Shown here piece after piece: positions 8,676 through 17,413 of a DNA stretch of 64,000 bases; positions within the stretch are counted from its first letter, which is position 1, and each line of letters opens with the position of its first letter. This DNA is from Paraburkholderia unamae (GTDB taxonomy: Bacteria; Pseudomonadota; Gammaproteobacteria; Burkholderiales; Burkholderiaceae): NCBI RefSeq assembly GCF_003268775.1, contig NZ_QLSU01000004.1, positions 124,001 through 188,000 of the forward strand. The letters run 5' to 3'. Below the pieces are notes generated by a model. It ran no database searches. It worked only from the letters and a program-made list of their open reading frames with translations, and was not told the DNA's origin. A program made the position numbers and the translations under genes.

Positions 8676-9521
8676 TTACTTGACCGCGCCGAGCGCCAGC
8701 CCTTTCACCATATAGCGCTGAAGCCAGGCGAACACCACCGAAACCGGTAGCGTGGCCGCGAGCGTTGCCGCCATCACGAGCTGCCATTCCACGGTGTACT
8801 TGCCGGCCACCATGTCGGTCACCTGCACCGTGAGCGTCTTGTTCTCGGGCGAACGGATCAGTGTGTAGACCACGGCGAACTCGTTCCACGCGCTGATGAA
8901 CGTGAAGATCGCCGTTACCACCACGGCCGGCACCGCGAGCGGCAGGAACACGCGGAACACGGCGCCCGTGCGGCTGCATCCTTCCAGCCACGCGGACTCT
9001 TCGAGGTCGCGCGGCACGGTCTGGAAATACGACGAGAGCATCCACACGGCAAACGCGATATTGAACGCCGCGTACGAGACGATCACGCCGATCTTCGAAT
9101 CGACGAGATTGCCGTCGCCATACGGAATCATCGCGGCGAGGCGGAACAGGCCCACCACCAGCAGGATGGGAGAGAGCATCTGCGTGACGAGCAGGAACTG
9201 GCGGTAGAGCCCGCGCCCGCGAAACCGGAAGCGTGCGAGCGCATAGGCGGCGGGCAGGCTCACCGCGAGCGCGAGCGCCGTGGAAAGACAGCTCACCACG
9301 ATGCTGTTGCGCAGCGCGACGCCGAAGTTCGCGGCCTGCCACATGTCGGCATAGTTCTGCCAGCGCCATTGCATGGGCAGCCAGCGCGCCGGATAAACGA
9401 ATACTTCCGAAGCGGGCTTGAACGAGGTGAAGAACATCACCGCGAACGGAAACAGCACGGCCACGACCAGCGGCGAGAGCGCAAGCCAGCACCAGAACGA
9501 GCGTTTGAGCTTGCGGTTCAT
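8676..9521 (-). CDS. Carbohydrate ABC transporter permease (MalG type)
   Basis: A 281-residue inner-membrane permease with six helices. The EAA loop that contacts the ATPase is seen as DLEESAWLEGCSRTGAVFRV. It pairs with the upstream permease; the two genes overlap by 4 bases (ATGA), which implies translational coupling. Together with the periplasmic binding protein upstream and the ATPase encoded on the other strand they form an ABC importer of the CUT1 class, which takes up di- or oligosaccharides, polyols or glycerol phosphodiesters. The substrate is not readable from sequence. Confidence 0.92.
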   Translation of the reverse strand: MNRKLKRSFWCWLALSPLVVAVLFPFAVMFFTSFKPASEVFVYPARWLPMQWRWQNYADMWQAANFGVALRNSIVVSCLSTALALAVSLPAAYALARFRFRGRGLYRQFLLVTQMLSPILLVVGLFRLAAMIPYGDGNLVDSKIGVIVSYAAFNIAFAVWMLSSYFQTVPRDLEESAWLEGCSRTGAVFRVFLPLAVPAVVVTAIFTFISAWNEFAVVYTLIRSPENKTLTVQVTDMVAGKYTVEWQLVMAATLAATLPVSVVFAWLQRYMVKGLALGAVK

Positions 9522-10504
9522 GCGAGGTCTCCTTCGGCGTCGCCACGCCTGGCCTGCAAGCGCAGATAAACCACCGAGAACGCGAACAGGATCACGAGCA
9601 TGACGAGCGAGACGGCGGCCGCTTCGCCTGGTCGTCCTAACCGGAAGCCGAGTTCGTAGAGGTAGGTCACGAGAATATGCGTGCTGTCGTCGGGGCCGCC
9701 TTGCGTCATCACCCAGATGATCGGGAACGAGTTGAACACGTAGATCACGTTCAGCAGGATCGCCATGTTGATGAACGGCTTGAGCAGCGGCAGCGTGAGC
9801 TGGCGGAACTGCTGCCAGGCGCTCGCGCCGTCGATGCGCGCGGCTTCGTAGATGTCGCCCGGCACCGAGGAAAGGCCGCCGAGCAGGATCGTGGTGGTAA
9901 ACGGTATCGAAACCAGGATGCCCACGCAGATCTCGACAGGAAACGCATACTCGGGCGTGGCGAGCCAGTGGATCGGCCCGCTCGTGAGACCGAGGCGTTG
10001 CAGCGTGACGTTGACCATGCCGTAGTCGTCGTTGAACGCCCAGCGCCACACCACGGCGGTCATGGTGAGCGAGACGGACCACGGCAGCATGACGATCGTG
10101 CGCGCAATGCCGCGGCCGTAAAAGTCCTGGTTGAGCACGAGCGCGACGGGCACGGAAATCAGCACGGTGCCCACCACGACAAAAAATGTCCAGATCAGCG
10201 TGTTCTTCAGGGCGCTCATGAACACCCGGTCGTCGAACACGTTATAGAAGTTTTGCAGGCCGGTGAAGTCGCGAATCTGCCCGAAGCGCGAGACATCGTG
10301 AAGCGACTGGTACACGATGTTGAAGATCGGATAGCTGATGATGAAGAGCGCGAGCACGAGACTCGGCACGATCAGGAGCCAGGGTGCGCGGGGCGCGGCA
10401 ACGGCGCGGGGTAGTCGGCTCATGCGGGTTCGTGCGCGTGTTCGGTCGGGGGCTTCGCTCGCAGCCGAAGCGGCGGGCGAGGGCTTCAGGGGACCCGTAG
10501 TCAT
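9518..10504 (-). CDS. Carbohydrate ABC transporter permease (MalF/UgpA type)
   Basis: A 328-residue permease with an N-terminal cytoplasmic tail of about 40 residues and six membrane helices. The EAA loop is present as DIYEAARIDGASAWQQFRQL. It overlaps the second permease by 4 bases and follows the binding-protein gene by 93 bases, as in a standard binding protein-permease-permease operon. An internal methionine at residue 28 would also give a complete membrane domain, so the N-terminal boundary is uncertain. Confidence 0.9.
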   Translation of the reverse strand: MTTGPLKPSPAASAASEAPDRTRARTRMSRLPRAVAAPRAPWLLIVPSLVLALFIISYPIFNIVYQSLHDVSRFGQIRDFTGLQNFYNVFDDRVFMSALKNTLIWTFFVVVGTVLISVPVALVLNQDFYGRGIARTIVMLPWSVSLTMTAVVWRWAFNDDYGMVNVTLQRLGLTSGPIHWLATPEYAFPVEICVGILVSIPFTTTILLGGLSSVPGDIYEAARIDGASAWQQFRQLTLPLLKPFINMAILLNVIYVFNSFPIIWVMTQGGPDDSTHILVTYLYELGFRLGRPGEAAAVSLVMLVILFAFSVVYLRLQARRGDAEGDLA

Positions 10505-10597
10505 GTCGAATCGTCAGGGCTTCGAAACGTCGGTTCTCAGGCGTTGCGGCGCGCGCCGGGAACTGCGGGCGCGCGCCGGGTTTGCCGTCAGGAAGGC

Positions 10598-11830
10598 TTA
10601 CTTGCCGAGCGACTTGTTCGCTTCGGTGGCTGCCTGGTTCAGCGCGTCAGCCGGCTTGGCCTTGCCGAGGTAGATCGACTGCATCGCGTTGGTCACGGCC
10701 TTCGCGGTGTCTTCCCAGCCCGTCACGGTCGGCGCGAATTTCGCGTGCGGCAGCAGCGCGATGAACGCCTTCGTGTCCGGGTCCTGGAACACCGGGTCGG
10801 TTGCCTCGGCCTTGGTGGTCGGCAGGAAACCTTCCGTGCTCGTGAACTGCACGCGCGGCTCCTTCGTGAACAGGTAGTCCAGGAACTTCCAGGCGCTCTT
10901 CTTCACCTTCGAGTTCTTGAACATCATGATCGAGTCGGTCACGGCATAGGTTGCGGGCGTCGTGGCGACCGGGATCGGGTCGATGCCGTACTTGATGTTC
11001 GGGGCTTCCTTCTTGAGCTGCTTGGCGAGGAACGGCGCCGAGATCATCATCGCCACGCGGCCCTGCTTGAAGAGGTTCTGCACGTCTTCGCGGCTGTAGC
11101 CCGTCACGCCCGGCTGCGTGAGACCTTCGTCGATCATGGTCTTGTAGAGCGTGGCGGCCTTCACGCCGGCGGGCGAGTTGAACGCCGCCTTGCCGTCCTT
11201 GCCCACCACTTCGCCGCCGTGGGTCCACAGCGCGTAGTAGTAGTACACGTCGGTTTCGATTTCCTTGCCTTGCAGACCGAAGCCCGCAATGCCCTTCGCC
11301 TTGAGCTTCTTCGAGGCGTCGATCACGTCGTTCCAGGTCTTCGGGCCGTCCGGATAACCCACCGAAGCGAGCATGTCCTTGTTGTAGTAGAGCGCGCGGG
11401 CCGAAGCGGCGATCGGCAGGCCGTAGGTCTTGCCGTTGATCTGACCCGGAGCGAGGAAGGGGCCGATGAAGCGGCCCTTGAAGTTCGCGTCCATGTACGG
11501 GTCGAGCGGCTCGGCAATGTCGTCCTTCACGAAGTCGAGCAGCCAGCGTGTGCCGATGATCGCCAGGTCGGCGTTGGCGCCGCCGGAGATGTCCGTTTGC
11601 AGCTTCTGCTGCAACGAGTCCCAGTTCACGTCTTCGATCTTGATCGTGATGCCGGGGTTGGCGGCCTCGAACTGCTTGGCCATTTTCTCGAAGTACGGGG
11701 CGGTGGCGTCGCTGTAGTGCGCGACGGTCACGCGGACCGTATCGGCGTGCGCCGCGGCGGTGATGCCCGCGAACGCGAGCGCGACGGTGAGCTTGCCGAG
11801 CATGCTGGTTGCACGTGCCTGAAACGACAT
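10598..11830 (-). CDS. Periplasmic sugar-binding protein of an ABC transporter
   Basis: A 410-residue extracellular solute-binding protein (family 1). Residues 1-29 are a Sec signal peptide ending in ITAAAHA, with the mature form starting at DTVRVTVAHYSD. The segment ALYYNKDML is a hallmark of the MalE/UgpB fold. A GGAGAG ribosome site precedes the ATG. The gene leads the minus-strand operon of two permeases and faces an SDR gene and the ATPase on the other strand. It should deliver the ligand to the importer in the periplasm. Confidence 0.92.
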   Translation of the reverse strand: MSFQARATSMLGKLTVALAFAGITAAAHADTVRVTVAHYSDATAPYFEKMAKQFEAANPGITIKIEDVNWDSLQQKLQTDISGGANADLAIIGTRWLLDFVKDDIAEPLDPYMDANFKGRFIGPFLAPGQINGKTYGLPIAASARALYYNKDMLASVGYPDGPKTWNDVIDASKKLKAKGIAGFGLQGKEIETDVYYYYALWTHGGEVVGKDGKAAFNSPAGVKAATLYKTMIDEGLTQPGVTGYSREDVQNLFKQGRVAMMISAPFLAKQLKKEAPNIKYGIDPIPVATTPATYAVTDSIMMFKNSKVKKSAWKFLDYLFTKEPRVQFTSTEGFLPTTKAEATDPVFQDPDTKAFIALLPHAKFAPTVTGWEDTAKAVTNAMQSIYLGKAKPADALNQAATEANKSLGK

Positions 11831-12138
11831 TCTGTCTCTCCTTGGTGGTTTTTCCTGCCTTGTACTTGCCGTGGCCGCCGCCGCTGCCGTTTTCCCGGCC
11901 GCTGGGTTGCGTTGTTTGAAAAAATCCTACAGGATGAAAAAAGCGTTGTCACCTGGTAATCTCGATATTGTTTCGACCGTCGAAGTTTGCATAACATGCT
12001 GTAAAACAGGGGAAATTCATGCGATGCAGCAGCGCCGTGCAGTCGGTATAAACCCGAACTCGAACCGCCGCGCGTCATGGGTATGTAGGAAATTTTCAGG
12101 TTTGCCGGCATGACCGGCGGGCCGCACGGAGAGTCGAC
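11831..12138. promoter_or_regulatory. Divergent control region of the ABC transporter locus
   Basis: This 308-base region must hold promoters for both the binding-protein operon and the SDR-ATPase-RpiR operon. It is AT-richer than its surroundings from 11915 on. The inverted repeat ATCCT-AC-AGGAT at 11924-11935 is flanked on both sides by GAAAAAA-type runs and is a candidate operator for the RpiR regulator encoded at 14.1 kb. The operator call is an inference. Confidence 0.4.
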
Positions 12139-12912
12139 ATGAGCCGGGTGGTGCTGGTGACGGGCGCGAGCGGCGGCATAGGCCGCGCGTTGTGCAAGCG
12201 GTTTCTGGAGGCGGGCGACACGGTGCTGGCGCTCGATCGCGACGAGGCGGGCGTGCAGCAGCTTGCGAGCGAATTCGGCGCGGCGCGGCTGGAGCCGCTG
12301 GCCGCCGACGTGAGCGACGAGGCCGCCGTGGCCGGCGCGGTGGCGCGTGGCGTGGCCGCGCGCGGCCCGGTGGACGTGGCGGTGGCGAACGCGGGCGGCG
12401 CGCTCGGCACGACGCTCGCGCACACCGACGCCGCGAGCTGGCGGCGCGACATCGACCTGAACCTGAACGGGGCCTACTACACGGTCGAAGCCGTGCGCGC
12501 CTCGATGATCGAGCGCAGGCGCGGCGCGCTCGTGTTGATCGGCTCGGTGAACGGCCTCACCTCGCTCGGCCATCCCGCGTACAGCGCGGCGAAGGCGGGG
12601 CTCGTGAGCTACACGAAGGCGCTCGCCATGGAACTGGGGCCGCACGGCATCCGCGCGAATATCGTCTGCCCTGGCACGGTGAAGACGCCCGCGTGGCGTG
12701 CGCGTGTGGAACAGCATCCGAAGATATTCGAAGAACTAAGCAAATGGTATCCGCTCGGCGACGTGGCCACGCCCGAGGACATTGCCGACGCCGTACAGTT
12801 TCTCGCCTCACCGCAGGCGCGTGTGATCACAGGCGTCGCGCTGCCCGTGGACGCGGGCCTCATGGCGGGCAACCGGCAGATGGCGAACGAGCTGACGCTC
12901 GATCCGTACTGA
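12139..12912 (+). CDS. SDR-family NAD(P)-dependent oxidoreductase
   Basis: A 257-residue short-chain dehydrogenase. The cofactor motif TGASGGIG lies at residues 8-15, the structural motif NAG follows in the middle, and the active-site YSAAK contains the catalytic Tyr and Lys, preceded by the serine in LIGSVNG. It begins the plus-strand operon that also encodes the ABC ATPase, so it probably oxidises or reduces the sugar or polyol that the transporter imports. The exact substrate cannot be told. Confidence 0.9.
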   Translation: MSRVVLVTGASGGIGRALCKRFLEAGDTVLALDRDEAGVQQLASEFGAARLEPLAADVSDEAAVAGAVARGVAARGPVDVAVANAGGALGTTLAHTDAASWRRDIDLNLNGAYYTVEAVRASMIERRRGALVLIGSVNGLTSLGHPAYSAAKAGLVSYTKALAMELGPHGIRANIVCPGTVKTPAWRARVEQHPKIFEELSKWYPLGDVATPEDIADAVQFLASPQARVITGVALPVDAGLMAGNRQMANELTLDPY

Positions 12913-12974
12913 GCTGCGCACGCGCCCCTTTGACCTGGCAAGACCTGAAAAGACTTTACGCACACGAGGACAGC

Positions 12975-14045
12975 ATGGCAGCGGTACAACTGAACGGCAT
13001 TTACAAGCGCTACGGCGAGACCCAGGTCGTGCATGGCGTCGATCTCGACATCGAAGACGGCGAGTTCGTCGTGCTGGTCGGCCCCTCGGGCTGCGGCAAG
13101 ACCACGTTGATGCGCATGATCGCCGGTCTCGAAGACATCACGGGCGGCGACCTCACCATCGGCGGCACGCGCGCGAATGCGCTGCCGCCGCAGCAGCGCA
13201 ACATCTCGATGGTGTTTCAGAGCTATGCGCTCTACCCGCATCTTTCGGTGTACGACAACATCGCGTTCGGCCCGCGCATTCGCAAGGAGCGTGAAGGCAC
13301 GTTCAAGCCGCGCATCGAAGCCGCCGCGAAAATGCTCAATCTCTCCAGTTACCTGGAGCGCTTGCCGCGCGCGCTTTCGGGCGGCCAGCGTCAACGGGTG
13401 GCCATGGGGCGAGCCGTGGTGCGCGAGCCCTCGCTCTTTCTCTTCGACGAACCGCTCTCCAATCTCGACGCCAAGCTGCGCGTGCAGATGCGCACCGAAA
13501 TCAAGGCGCTGCACCAGCGGCTGCGCAATACGGTGGTGTACGTCACGCACGACCAGATCGAGGCGATGACGATGGCCGACCGCATCGTCGTGATGAACGC
13601 GGGGCGCATCGAGCAGATCGGCCGTCCGCTCGACCTTTACGACAAGCCGGCCAACCTGTTCGTGGCGAGCTTCCTCGGCTCGCCTTCGATGAACTTTGCC
13701 GAGGGCGCGTTGATGAGCGACGCGCGCGGCACGGCGCTCGTGCTCGACGACGGCGTGCGCATCACGCTGCCGGAATCCATATTGGGCAAGACGCAGACGG
13801 GCGCGCGCGTGACGCTCGGCGTGCGCCCCGAGCACATCGAAGCGGGCGGGGACGTGCCGTTCAACGTGGAAGTGATCGAGCCGACTGGCGCGGAGACCCA
13901 CTTGTACGGGAAAATAGGCGGCACGACATGGTGCGTCACCACGCGCGCGCGTCCGGATGTCACGCCGGGCCAGCGCATGACGCTAGGGTTGCCTTTGGCG
14001 CACCTGCATCTGTTCGATACTGAAAGCGGCAAGCGGCTCGATTGA
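12975..14045 (+). CDS. ABC transporter ATPase (MalK/UgpC family)
   Basis: A 356-residue ATPase. Walker A is GPSGCGKTT (36-44), the signature is LSGGQRQR (134-141), Walker B is LFLFDEP followed by the H-loop in THDQIEAM. The C-terminal third is the MOI/TOBE regulatory domain with VRPEHIE, typical of sugar importers. It energises the two permeases encoded on the opposite strand, so the transporter is split between two divergent operons. The ATG at 12975 gives the family N-terminus; the frame is open far upstream only because it overlaps the SDR gene. Confidence 0.93.
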   Translation: MAAVQLNGIYKRYGETQVVHGVDLDIEDGEFVVLVGPSGCGKTTLMRMIAGLEDITGGDLTIGGTRANALPPQQRNISMVFQSYALYPHLSVYDNIAFGPRIRKEREGTFKPRIEAAAKMLNLSSYLERLPRALSGGQRQRVAMGRAVVREPSLFLFDEPLSNLDAKLRVQMRTEIKALHQRLRNTVVYVTHDQIEAMTMADRIVVMNAGRIEQIGRPLDLYDKPANLFVASFLGSPSMNFAEGALMSDARGTALVLDDGVRITLPESILGKTQTGARVTLGVRPEHIEAGGDVPFNVEVIEPTGAETHLYGKIGGTTWCVTTRARPDVTPGQRMTLGLPLAHLHLFDTESGKRLD

Positions 14046-14107
14046 AGCGGAAGCTCGCAGCGTAATCTGGATAGCGGGCGCCTCGTACCTTCCACGGGAA
14101 TAACAGC

Positions 14108-15025
14108 TTGCCGGTCTCCAACCTGATCCATCACATCCGCAATGTCGCGGAGTCGCTACGTCCCGCCGAGCGCAAGGTCGCGGAGATGGTGCTAGCCGAC
14201 ATCGACTTCGCCATGCGCGCGAGCATCACCGAACTCGCGTTGCGCGCGGACGTGTCCGAGCCTTCCGTCACGCGCTTTTGCCGCGCGGTGGGCGCGCACG
14301 GCCTGCGCGACTTCAAGATGCGGCTCGCGCAGAGCGCGGCGGGCAACGTGCCCTTCGCGCTCGCCACGGAGATGACGGGCGGCGAGGCCGGCGGCGCGCC
14401 GTGGGCCGGCGAAGTCGGCGCGCTGCTCGACAAGGTGACGGAGTCGGTCGTGCAGGGCGTGACGCATGCGCGCGCCTCGCTCGATACGGCCGTGTTCGAA
14501 GCGGCCGTGGCGGCGCTCGGCAGCGCGCGGCGTGTGTATTTCTTCGGCGTGGGCGCGGGCTCGGGGCTGGTTGCGCAGGACGCGGCGCTGCGCATGCTGC
14601 GCCTGGACATTGCCGCGAGTGCGTTTACGGACGCGCACTTGCAGCGCCTTTACGCCGCGCTGCTCGAACCGGGCGACGTCGCGTTTGCGATCTCGCAGTC
14701 GGGGCGCAGCGTGGAGGTGAACGAGAGCATCCAGATCGCGAAGGAGCGCGGCGCCACGACCATCGCGCTCACGAGCGCGGGCTCGCGCCTCGCGTGGGTG
14801 GTGGATATTCCGCTCTTGCTGCGTGTGCCCGCCGCGAGCGACGCGCATGCGCCCGCCGTGGTGCGCATCGCGCATCTCGCGGTGCTCGATGCGCTCGCGC
14901 TCGGGGTGTCGCTCGGGCTCGGGCCGAAGGTGATGGAAAAGGTGCGTGATGCGCAGGCGCGTAGCGATGGCGCGCCCGATGATGCTTCGGCCGTTGGTGC
15001 GCCCGGTGCGCCCGAAGACGGGTGA
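14108..15025 (+). CDS. MurR/RpiR-family transcriptional regulator
   Basis: A 305-residue regulator with an N-terminal RpiR helix-turn-helix (residues about 1-80; DVSEPSVTRFCRAVG is the recognition part) and a C-terminal SIS sugar-phosphate-binding domain (about 125-265, with SQSGRSVEVNE and ALTSAGSRLA). Such proteins sense phosphosugars. It closes the SDR-ATPase operon, 62 bases behind the ATPase, and most likely controls the transporter locus. The start is a TTG at 14108; no better in-frame start is near. The last 30 residues are a low-complexity acidic tail. Confidence 0.88.
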   Translation: MPVSNLIHHIRNVAESLRPAERKVAEMVLADIDFAMRASITELALRADVSEPSVTRFCRAVGAHGLRDFKMRLAQSAAGNVPFALATEMTGGEAGGAPWAGEVGALLDKVTESVVQGVTHARASLDTAVFEAAVAALGSARRVYFFGVGAGSGLVAQDAALRMLRLDIAASAFTDAHLQRLYAALLEPGDVAFAISQSGRSVEVNESIQIAKERGATTIALTSAGSRLAWVVDIPLLLRVPAASDAHAPAVVRIAHLAVLDALALGVSLGLGPKVMEKVRDAQARSDGAPDDASAVGAPGAPEDG

Positions 15026-15031
15026 TGGAAA

Positions 15032-16492
15032 TCAGCCGCCGCTGTTGGGGCTTTCGCGCCGCTTGAGCCTCACCGGCATCGTATCCGGCACCATCGTAAA
15101 CGCCTGCACTTCCTGAATCTTCGCCGGATCGATCGCTAGTTCGATCGTGAACGACTTCATCAGCATGGAGAGCGCGAGGCGCATTTCCACCGTCGCGAGA
15201 TGGCGGCCCGGACACACGCGCGGCCCCGCGCCGAATTGCAGATACGCGCGCACGTCATGGGCTTTCTCGTCGGCGGCTTCGCGCGCTTCACGCTCATTGC
15301 GTTTCATCCAGCGCCACGGGTCGTAACGTTGCGGATCGGCAAAGTGCTTCGCATCGAGCATGGCCGGACGCGCCACGAAGAACATGCGCGTGCCCTTGGG
15401 CAGCGCCACGTTGTCCACCACCACATCTTCCAGCGGCTCGAACGAATGCACGGAAGCCACCGGACGCAAGCGAGTGGCCTCGATGCAGATCGCTTCGAAA
15501 ATATCGAGGTCTTTCAACGTCGCGTAATCGGGGCACACCGTCGAATCGCCGAGCACCTTTGACGCTTCTTCGCCGAGATGCTGCTGCAAGGCCGTGTCGG
15601 CGGCGAGATAGGGCAGCGTCCAGGCGATCGAATCGGCGGTGGTGTCCTCGCCGGCTATCAAAAGCGTGAGCACATTCGCGCGGATCTGTGCGTCGCTGAT
15701 GGAGGTATCGCCTTGCGTCTGCTGCTGCGAAAGCATCGCTTCGAGCAGATTGCGGGGTGTTTCCGACGGCTCGTCGCGCATGCGCTCGCGGGCGCGCGCC
15801 ATCATCGCGTTTACATAGCGATGCACTTCGGCGAGCGACTGGTCGAGCTTGCGGTCCGCAGGCAGCCTGAAATATCGCCAGTACGGAAAGAGCGCGTTGG
15901 TGCGCCTCATCACGCCCGGCAGAATGCGCTCCAGGTGCTCCTGGATCACGCCGTGGTCGCGCTCCAGCGTGCGCGGGTCTTCGCCGAATGCAAGGGCGCT
16001 CGTCACGTCCACCGTGTAGCGCTTGAGGTCGTCGGTTATCTCGACGGTCTCGCCGCGCTCGGCCGCGCGCTGCCAGCGGGTGTAAAGACGCTGCGTGATG
16101 TCGGCCAGCGTGGGGTAGAACGCCTTGATGTTGGGAATGGAGAGCGCCTGCATCACGAGCTTGCGTTGCGGCTCCCACGCCACGCCTTCGGCGGAGAAGA
16201 GGCCGTTGAAGCCCATCTCCTCGAACACCGCTTCGATCGGCTGATAGCGCCGGAAGCGATGCGGTCGCTCGCGCATGATCTGCTGGATGAGTTCGGTATC
16301 GGTCCAGATCGTGATGGGGATGCTGCCCACCTGGAAGCGGTAGGGCGCGCCGAGTTCGGCGGCCCATTGCTCCAGGATCAGATGCAGGCGCGGCGGCGAA
16401 AGCTGGAGCAGATTGCCGAGCAGCGGCAGCCCGCGCGGGCAGGGGAGGTCGGCGATCCGGCGCAAGGCCGGTCGGGGCGATGCCGTGCTCAT
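15032..16492 (-). CDS. Cytochrome P450
   Basis: A 486-residue P450 monooxygenase. The I-helix motif is AGEDTTADS, the K-helix ExxR is EATR, and the heme loop is FGAGPRVCPGRHLA with the thiolate ligand C427. It lacks a membrane anchor and a fused reductase, so it should be soluble and depend on ferredoxin partners; none is encoded nearby. It converges on the RpiR gene with 6 bases between stop codons and lies 54 bases downstream of the IclR gene on the same strand. The length and TTADS motif resemble bacterial class CYP families with eukaryotic-like I-helices. Substrate unknown. Confidence 0.93.
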   Translation of the reverse strand: MSTASPRPALRRIADLPCPRGLPLLGNLLQLSPPRLHLILEQWAAELGAPYRFQVGSIPITIWTDTELIQQIMRERPHRFRRYQPIEAVFEEMGFNGLFSAEGVAWEPQRKLVMQALSIPNIKAFYPTLADITQRLYTRWQRAAERGETVEITDDLKRYTVDVTSALAFGEDPRTLERDHGVIQEHLERILPGVMRRTNALFPYWRYFRLPADRKLDQSLAEVHRYVNAMMARARERMRDEPSETPRNLLEAMLSQQQTQGDTSISDAQIRANVLTLLIAGEDTTADSIAWTLPYLAADTALQQHLGEEASKVLGDSTVCPDYATLKDLDIFEAICIEATRLRPVASVHSFEPLEDVVVDNVALPKGTRMFFVARPAMLDAKHFADPQRYDPWRWMKRNEREAREAADEKAHDVRAYLQFGAGPRVCPGRHLATVEMRLALSMLMKSFTIELAIDPAKIQEVQAFTMVPDTMPVRLKRRESPNSGG

Positions 16493-16546
16493 GGGCAGGT
16501 TCTCATCAGGTGGGCGTGCGGTTTTGGTATGACGCGAGGAGGGCGC

Positions 16547-17413
16547 TCATAGCGGCGCGGCCGCCGCGCCTTCCATATAGCCGAAACGCCGCGAGAGGCG
16601 TTCGGCGGCGGCGATCAGCAATTGCGCCGCCGTGCCTTCACGCGCGATGTCGAGGCTGCCCGAAGGCCCCATCACCGCGAGCACGAGGCACACGCTGCCG
16701 GTGTGATCGAACACGGGCGCGGTCACGGTGCTGATGCCGGGAATGGGCTTGTCGAGCGCCGTATCCACGCCTTGTGCGCGGATCGCGGCAAGCCGTGCGA
16801 GATAGTCGCGCGTCGTGCCTTCGCGCGGGTTGGCGCCCGCGAGCCGCAGTTCGTCCTGCGCGAGCAGCGCCGCGCGCACGTCGTCGTCGACCCATGCGGC
16901 GAACACGCGTCCGATCGCCGTGTTCACGAGCGACATCACCGTGCCGGGGCGCAGGCTCACGTGCAGCGGCAGCGCCGACTCTTCCAGACGCACGACCGTC
17001 GGGCCGAGCGGCCCCGGCACCGCGAGCGCGACGCTCATGGCCGTGGCGGCGGCGAGGCCGACCAGTTCGGCATCGGCTTCGCGCACGGGGGAAAGGCGTG
17101 CAAGACCGATCAGGCCGAGTTCGAGACTGAGCGGGCCCGCCTCGTAGCGGCCCGCCGCATCGCGTGCGAGCAAACCGATTTTTTGCAGGCTCACCAGGTG
17201 CGGGAACGCCTTGGCGGGCGCCATGCCGGCGGCCGCGGCCAGGTCGCGCAGCGGCAAGGGCGTGCCTGCCGCGATGAGCGCGGCGAGCAGGTCGCCCGTG
17301 ACGTCGAGCGACTGGATGCCGCGCTGCGGTTTGTCGGCGGCTTCGGTGGCGGCGCCTTCACCGGCGGTCTGCGATGCGTCGGGGGGCGGGGGGGAGGCGC
17401 TTACTCGGGGCAT
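16547..17413 (-). CDS. IclR-family transcriptional regulator (second of a pair)
   Basis: A 288-residue regulator with an N-terminal winged helix (residues about 32-95, RGIQSLDVTGDLLAALIAAG) and a C-terminal GAF-like effector domain (about 100-275). The N-terminal 30 residues are a disordered Ala/Pro-rich tail. It starts inside the 3' end of the preceding IclR gene, a 13-base overlap. The two proteins share the opening RGIQS block and the layout throughout, so they look like a tandem duplication. The pair is divergent from an MBL / flavin hydroxylase operon that it probably regulates. Confidence 0.88.
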   Translation of the reverse strand: MPRVSASPPPPDASQTAGEGAATEAADKPQRGIQSLDVTGDLLAALIAAGTPLPLRDLAAAAGMAPAKAFPHLVSLQKIGLLARDAAGRYEAGPLSLELGLIGLARLSPVREADAELVGLAAATAMSVALAVPGPLGPTVVRLEESALPLHVSLRPGTVMSLVNTAIGRVFAAWVDDDVRAALLAQDELRLAGANPREGTTRDYLARLAAIRAQGVDTALDKPIPGISTVTAPVFDHTGSVCLVLAVMGPSGSLDIAREGTAAQLLIAAAERLSRRFGYMEGAAAAPL

